From Agromyces luteolus (lineage in GTDB: Bacteria; Actinomycetota; Actinomycetes; Actinomycetales; Microbacteriaceae), in NCBI RefSeq assembly GCF_009729855.1, contig NZ_WODA01000020.1, forward strand, positions 1 through 50,639: 50,639 nt of DNA. Reading direction: 5' to 3'. The notes below the pieces were generated by a model. It searched no databases and was not told the origin of the DNA. It worked only from the letters and a program-made list of their open reading frames with translations. The first letter of the stretch is position 1. The number at the start of each line of letters is the position of its first letter. Of the stretch, positions 47,614 through 50,639 are shown piece by piece. Position numbers and translations under genes: made by a program.

Positions 47614-48513
47614 ATGGCGCTCACCGAGCTCGTCCCCCTCCCCGGCGGCACGTTCCGCATGGGCAGCGACGTCCACTACCCGGAAGAGGCGCCGCAGCAC
47701 GAGCGGGTCGTCGCGCCGTTCGCGATCGAACGCCACCCGGTCACGAACGCGCAGTTCGCCGAGTTCGTCGCCGCGACCGGATACCTCACCACCGCCGAGC
47801 GCCCCCTCGACCCGGTCGAGTTCGCCGACGTCCCCGAACCCGACCGCGCCCCGGGATCCCTCGTCTTCACGCCGACCGACGGCCCCGTCGACCTGCGCGA
47901 CTGGCGCCAGTGGTGGCGGTGGGTGACGGGCGCCGACTGGCGCCATCCGTTCGGCCCGGACTCGGACCTCGAGGGCCGAGCCGACCACCCCGTCGTGCAC
48001 GTCGCCTACGCGGATGCCACGGCCTACGCCGAGTGGGCGGGACGCCGCCTGCCCACCGAAGCCGAGTGGGAGTACGCCGCGCGCGGCGGCCTCGACGGCG
48101 CCGAGTTCGCGTGGGGCGACGAGCGGACGCCCGACGGCGTCGTCATGGCGAACACCTGGCAGGGATCGTTCCCGTACCGCAACGAGGGCTGGGGCGGCAC
48201 GTCGCCCGTCGGCTCCTTCCCGCCGAACGGATTCGGGCTGCTCGACGTCGTCGGCAACGTCTGGGAGTGGACCTCCGACCCGTTCACGCCCCGCCACGTG
48301 CCGCCGGGCGCGGCATCCGTCGACCGCGGCGAGCGCGCCGACCTGCTCGCCGGGCTCGCACCCTCGCGCGCGCTGCACGTCACGAAGGGCGGCTCGCACC
48401 TCTGCGCGCCCGAGTACTGCCGTCGCTACCGACCGGCCGCGCGTTCGTCGCAGGCCGAGGACTCGTCGACCACGCACCTCGGCTTCCGCTGCGCCGCGGA
48501 CGCCGTGGGCTGA
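47614..48513 (+). CDS. formylglycine-generating enzyme (sulfatase-modifying factor)
   Basis: The 299-residue protein has the full FGE fold: PGGTFRMGSD at the start, VTNAQFAEFVAATGY, RLPTEAEWEYAARGG, FGLLDVVGNVWEWTSD and VTKGGSHLCAPEYCRRYRPAAR. The two copper-binding Cys, 264 and 269, are both present, which separates true FGEs from many SUMF1-like proteins. It turns a Cys of sulfatases into formylglycine with O2. No sulfatase gene is in the window, so its client lies elsewhere. ATG fits leaderless expression. Confidence 0.94.
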   Translation: MALTELVPLPGGTFRMGSDVHYPEEAPQHERVVAPFAIERHPVTNAQFAEFVAATGYLTTAERPLDPVEFADVPEPDRAPGSLVFTPTDGPVDLRDWRQWWRWVTGADWRHPFGPDSDLEGRADHPVVHVAYADATAYAEWAGRRLPTEAEWEYAARGGLDGAEFAWGDERTPDGVVMANTWQGSFPYRNEGWGGTSPVGSFPPNGFGLLDVVGNVWEWTSDPFTPRHVPPGAASVDRGERADLLAGLAPSRALHVTKGGSHLCAPEYCRRYRPAARSSQAEDSSTTHLGFRCAADAVG

Positions 48514-48528
48514 GGCGTCCGGCGGCCC

Positions 48529-49263
48529 TCAGCGGTATTCCGGGTTCGGATGCCCCGGCGTCGGCCGGTAGCCCCAGCGCTCCCCCGATTCCCAGTCGTC
48601 GGGGAGGTTCCCGAACGCGGGGATGCCACCGGCGTCCTTCAGCAGCTTCGCGACGTGCATGAGGTTGTACGTCATGAACGTCGTGTTGCGGTTCGTGAAG
48701 TCGTTCTCCGGGCCGCCGGAGCCCTCGTCGAGGTAGCTCGGGCCGGGACCCGCCTCGCCGATCCACCCGGCGTCGGCCGCGGGCGGGACCGTGTACCCGA
48801 TGTGCTGCATCGAGTACAGCAGGTCCATGGCGCAGTGCTTGATGCCGTCCTCGTTGCCCGTGACGATCACCCCGCCGACCTTGCCGTAGAAGACGTACTG
48901 GCCGCGGTCGTTCCGCTCGCCGCTCATCGCGTAGAGGCGTTCGACGAGCCGCTTCGTGACCGACGAGTTGTCGCCCAGCCAGATCGGCCCGCCGATGACG
49001 AGGATGTCGGCGTCGCGGATGCTCGGCCAGATCTCGTCGGGCCAGGCGTCGGTCGACCAGCCGTGCTCGCGCATGTCGGGGTACACGCCGGTCGCGACGT
49101 CGTGGTCGACGAATCGGAACGCCTCCACGGCGACGCCGTGCTGACGCATGAGGGCCATGCTCGCGTCCATGAGGCCCTGCGTGTTGCTCACGGCCGGTGA
49201 ACGCTTGAGCGTGCAGTTCACGAAGGCGGCCCTGAGGTCGCTGAAGTCCGCTGCTGTTGCCAT
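48529..49263 (-). CDS. flavodoxin-like NAD(P)H reductase
   Basis: The 244-residue protein is a flavodoxin-fold FMN-binding oxidoreductase: AAFVNCTLKRSPAVSNTQGL phosphate loop, DADILVIGGPIWLGDNSSV (FMN ring site), GKVGGVIVTGNEDGIKH and a Gly-rich PSYLDEGSGG segment. It resembles NADPH-dependent FMN reductases, often called flavodoxin family protein. The electron partner is unknown. The ATG follows TAGCGT-N7. It converges on FGE with a 15-bp gap. Confidence 0.9.
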   Translation of the reverse strand: MATAADFSDLRAAFVNCTLKRSPAVSNTQGLMDASMALMRQHGVAVEAFRFVDHDVATGVYPDMREHGWSTDAWPDEIWPSIRDADILVIGGPIWLGDNSSVTKRLVERLYAMSGERNDRGQYVFYGKVGGVIVTGNEDGIKHCAMDLLYSMQHIGYTVPPAADAGWIGEAGPGPSYLDEGSGGPENDFTNRNTTFMTYNLMHVAKLLKDAGGIPAFGNLPDDWESGERWGYRPTPGHPNPEYR

Positions 49264-49270
49264 GCGGCCG

Positions 49271-49276
49271 ACGCTA
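49271..49276 (-). promoter_or_regulatory. leaderless -10 box TAGCGT
   Basis: Minus-strand TAGCGT-N7-ATG for the flavodoxin-like gene at 49263. Confidence 0.5.
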
Positions 49277-49380
49277 CGCCCGCGCGTCCCGAGGTCGCGC
49301 GTCCTTGACGGCGCCCCGGACGCGCGGTACCGCGGCGCCGCGTCCGACGACTCAGCCCCGCACTGGGAGCCCCGCACCGC

Positions 49381-49914
49381 TCAGTACCGGAGCAGGCTGG
49401 AGACCTCGAACCGGTCGCGGAGCCGGGCGCGGCCGCCGAGGGCGGGCAGCTCGATCGCGACCGAGACGCCGGCGACGAGCCATCCGGCCCGTTCGATCAG
49501 CGCCGCCGCGGCCTCGACCGTGCCGCCGGTCGCGAGCACGTCGTCGATGATCAGCACGCGGGATCCCGGCGGCAGCTCGCCCTCGTGCACCTCGAACGCG
49601 GCCGTGCCGTACTCGAGGTCGTACTCCTCGCGGAGCACCGCGCGCGGCAGCTTGCCCGCCTTGCGGATGGGGAGCACGCCCGCACCGCAGAGCGCCGACG
49701 CGGCGCCGGCGAGGAGGAACCCGCGCGCCTCGAGCCCGGCGAGGTGGTCGAAGCGGCCGGCGAAGGGCGCGGTCAGCGCCTCGGACAGGGCGTGGAAGGC
49801 GGGCCCGTCGGCGAAGACCGGCGTCAGGTCGCGGAACACGACGCCGGGCTCCGGGAAGTCGGGGATCGTCGCGAGCTTCGACTCCACCAGGTCGCGGACC
49901 TGCGCTTCGTTCAC
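49381..49914 (-). CDS. apt: adenine phosphoribosyltransferase
   Basis: Apt (177 residues) salvages adenine to AMP with PRPP. It shows IPDFPEPGVVFRDLTPVFAD, GLEARGFLLAGAASA, IRKAGKLPRAVLREEYDLEY and the PRPP loop VLIIDDVLATGGTVEAA (about 120-135), all typical of the family. GTG start with TAGGGT-N6 upstream, so probably leaderless. It complements the de novo purine genes in this window. Confidence 0.96.
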   Translation of the reverse strand: MNEAQVRDLVESKLATIPDFPEPGVVFRDLTPVFADGPAFHALSEALTAPFAGRFDHLAGLEARGFLLAGAASALCGAGVLPIRKAGKLPRAVLREEYDLEYGTAAFEVHEGELPPGSRVLIIDDVLATGGTVEAAAALIERAGWLVAGVSVAIELPALGGRARLRDRFEVSSLLRY

Positions 49915-49920
49915 CGGATC

Positions 49921-49926
49921 ACCCTA
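49921..49926 (-). promoter_or_regulatory. leaderless -10 box TAGGGT for apt
   Basis: Minus-strand TAGGGT-N6-GTG sets +1 at the apt start codon at 49914. Confidence 0.6.
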
Positions 49927-49991
49927 CTCCCGGGTCGCTTCCATCCTTTCGTTCGATGCGGTCGGTCGCGCGCGCTTGAGAGGATGGCTCG

Positions 49992-50546
49992 GTGAGTTCC
50001 CCCGACCCGAATCCCTCGACCACCACGACCTCCGATCCGCTCCGGCTTCCGCCGGTCACGACGCCCGTGACCTCGGTCGCCCCCGGCCTCACGCCGAAGC
50101 GGCTGTTCCGCCTCCTCGCGGTCGCCGAGGCGATCACGTGGACGATCCTCATCACCGCGCTCATCATGCGGGCGACGCTCGGCCTCGACTGGGCCGTGCT
50201 GGTCGGCGGCTCCGTCCACGGCTTCGTGTTCCTCGCGTACGCGTTCACGGCGGCGCTCGTCGGCGTGAACCAGCGGTGGCCGCTCGGGCTCATCGTGCTG
50301 GGCGTCGTGTTCGCGATCGTCCCCTACGCGACGATCCCGTTCGAGGTGTGGCTGCTGCGACGCGGACGCCTCGACGGTCCGTGGCGTCGCGAGGCGACCG
50401 ACCACCCCGCCGACGCGAACGTCGTCAACCGGATGCTGCGCTGGTTCCTCGCACGCCCGCTGCTGCTGACCGTGGCCGCCGTGCTCGGCATCGCGGCGGT
50501 CTTCACGATCCTGCTGCTGATCGGCCCGCCCGGCGGCCGCGACTGA
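49992..50546 (+). CDS. DUF3817 domain-containing membrane protein
   Basis: The 184-residue protein has a Pro/Thr/Ser-rich lead of about 30 residues and then the DUF3817 pattern: LFRLLAVAEAITWTILITAL, LVGGSVHGFVFLAYAF, LGLIVLGVVFAIVPYATIPFEVW and a last helix ending LLLIGPPGGRD. Four helices in all. Function unknown. GTG start; the preceding GAGGAT-N6 is a weak -10. Divergent from apt. Confidence 0.92.
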   Translation: MSSPDPNPSTTTTSDPLRLPPVTTPVTSVAPGLTPKRLFRLLAVAEAITWTILITALIMRATLGLDWAVLVGGSVHGFVFLAYAFTAALVGVNQRWPLGLIVLGVVFAIVPYATIPFEVWLLRRGRLDGPWRREATDHPADANVVNRMLRWFLARPLLLTVAAVLGIAAVFTILLLIGPPGGRD

Positions 50547-50639
50547 CCACTCGCCACGACCGGCACGACGAAGGGCGGGGCGGATGCCGGGCGCTTTCTG
50601 CCGGTCGTTGCAACACCTTGCCTGTTAGGTGCTCGTTAG
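50547..50639. other. end-of-window intergenic stretch
   Basis: No gene is visible. The last 30 bases are AT-richer and hold CACCT-N8-AGGTG and two GTTAG words ten bases apart, possibly a regulatory site of a gene beyond the window. Confidence 0.4.

Noticed and set aside
50600..50639. CIRCE (HrcA) heat-shock operator at the window end
   Set aside because: It has GTGCTCG and GTTAG words, but not the TTAGCACTC-N9-GAGTGCTAA dyad.

Overview
The window is a high-GC chromosomal segment of an actinobacterium, most likely Microbacteriaceae and Agromyces-like. The support is GC-ending codon use, many GTG starts, TANNNT -10 boxes set 6-7 nt before start codons, actinobacterial families (DUF3073, DUF3817, sterol-carrier protein beside purD) and dense scatter of the word GCGGCATCC/GGATGCCGC. 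No rRNA, tRNA, CRISPR array, transposase or integrase was seen. The family assignment is inference.

Layout. 1-10 kb: the 3' end of a wall-anchored repeat protein, a secreted choice-of-anchor I protein, a divergent MocR regulator/YczE membrane pair, a small secreted protein, a TipAS-type MerR regulator, a DUF4097-PadR operon, a GNAT enzyme, a paired FluC fluoride channel and a flavin monooxygenase-like enzyme. 10-16.7 kb: DUF3073, a membrane protein, an LLM oxidoreductase behind purM, an acyltransferase-3, a hotdog thioesterase and a class I glutamine amidotransferase. 16.7-24.6 kb: a minus-strand sugar operon of ROK regulator, two ABC permeases, solute-binding lipoprotein, GH15 and GH31. 24.8-33.4 kb: secreted trypsin-like protease, purF, an HxlR/SRPBCC pair bounded by a copy of the purF tail, purD, purC and a VOC dioxygenase-like protein. 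33.4-38 kb: TetR, DUF1905 and a kynurenine operon (tryptophan 2,3-dioxygenase, amidohydrolase, kynureninase). 38-43.6 kb: an 11-mer-repeat membrane-anchored protein, purS-purQ, DUF2254, a small repeat protein and fur-catalase. 43.7-50.6 kb: a membrane protein, an M14 carboxypeptidase, MscS, DUF1801, a formylglycine-generating enzyme, a flavodoxin-like reductase, apt and DUF3817.

How the genes work together. Six de novo purine genes (purM, F, D, C, S, Q) and the salvage gene apt lie within 38 kb on both strands; purL is not in the window. The sugar operon can bind and import an oligosaccharide and trim it with two alpha-glycosidases, but has no ATPase gene. The kynurenine operon makes anthranilate and alanine from tryptophan; its middle gene sits where a formamidase is needed. 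Fur and catalase form an oxidative-stress unit under a perfect palindromic operator.

Main points for a second look: a 1.13-kb HxlR/SRPBCC segment bounded by near-identical 32-bp copies of the purF 3' end; two intergenic inverted repeats with conserved arms and diverged spacers of equal length (30 nt); the amidohydrolase as a possible non-canonical kynurenine formamidase; a large set of apparently leaderless promoters; and the over-represented GCGGCATCC word. All calls are from reading the sequence; no searches were run.
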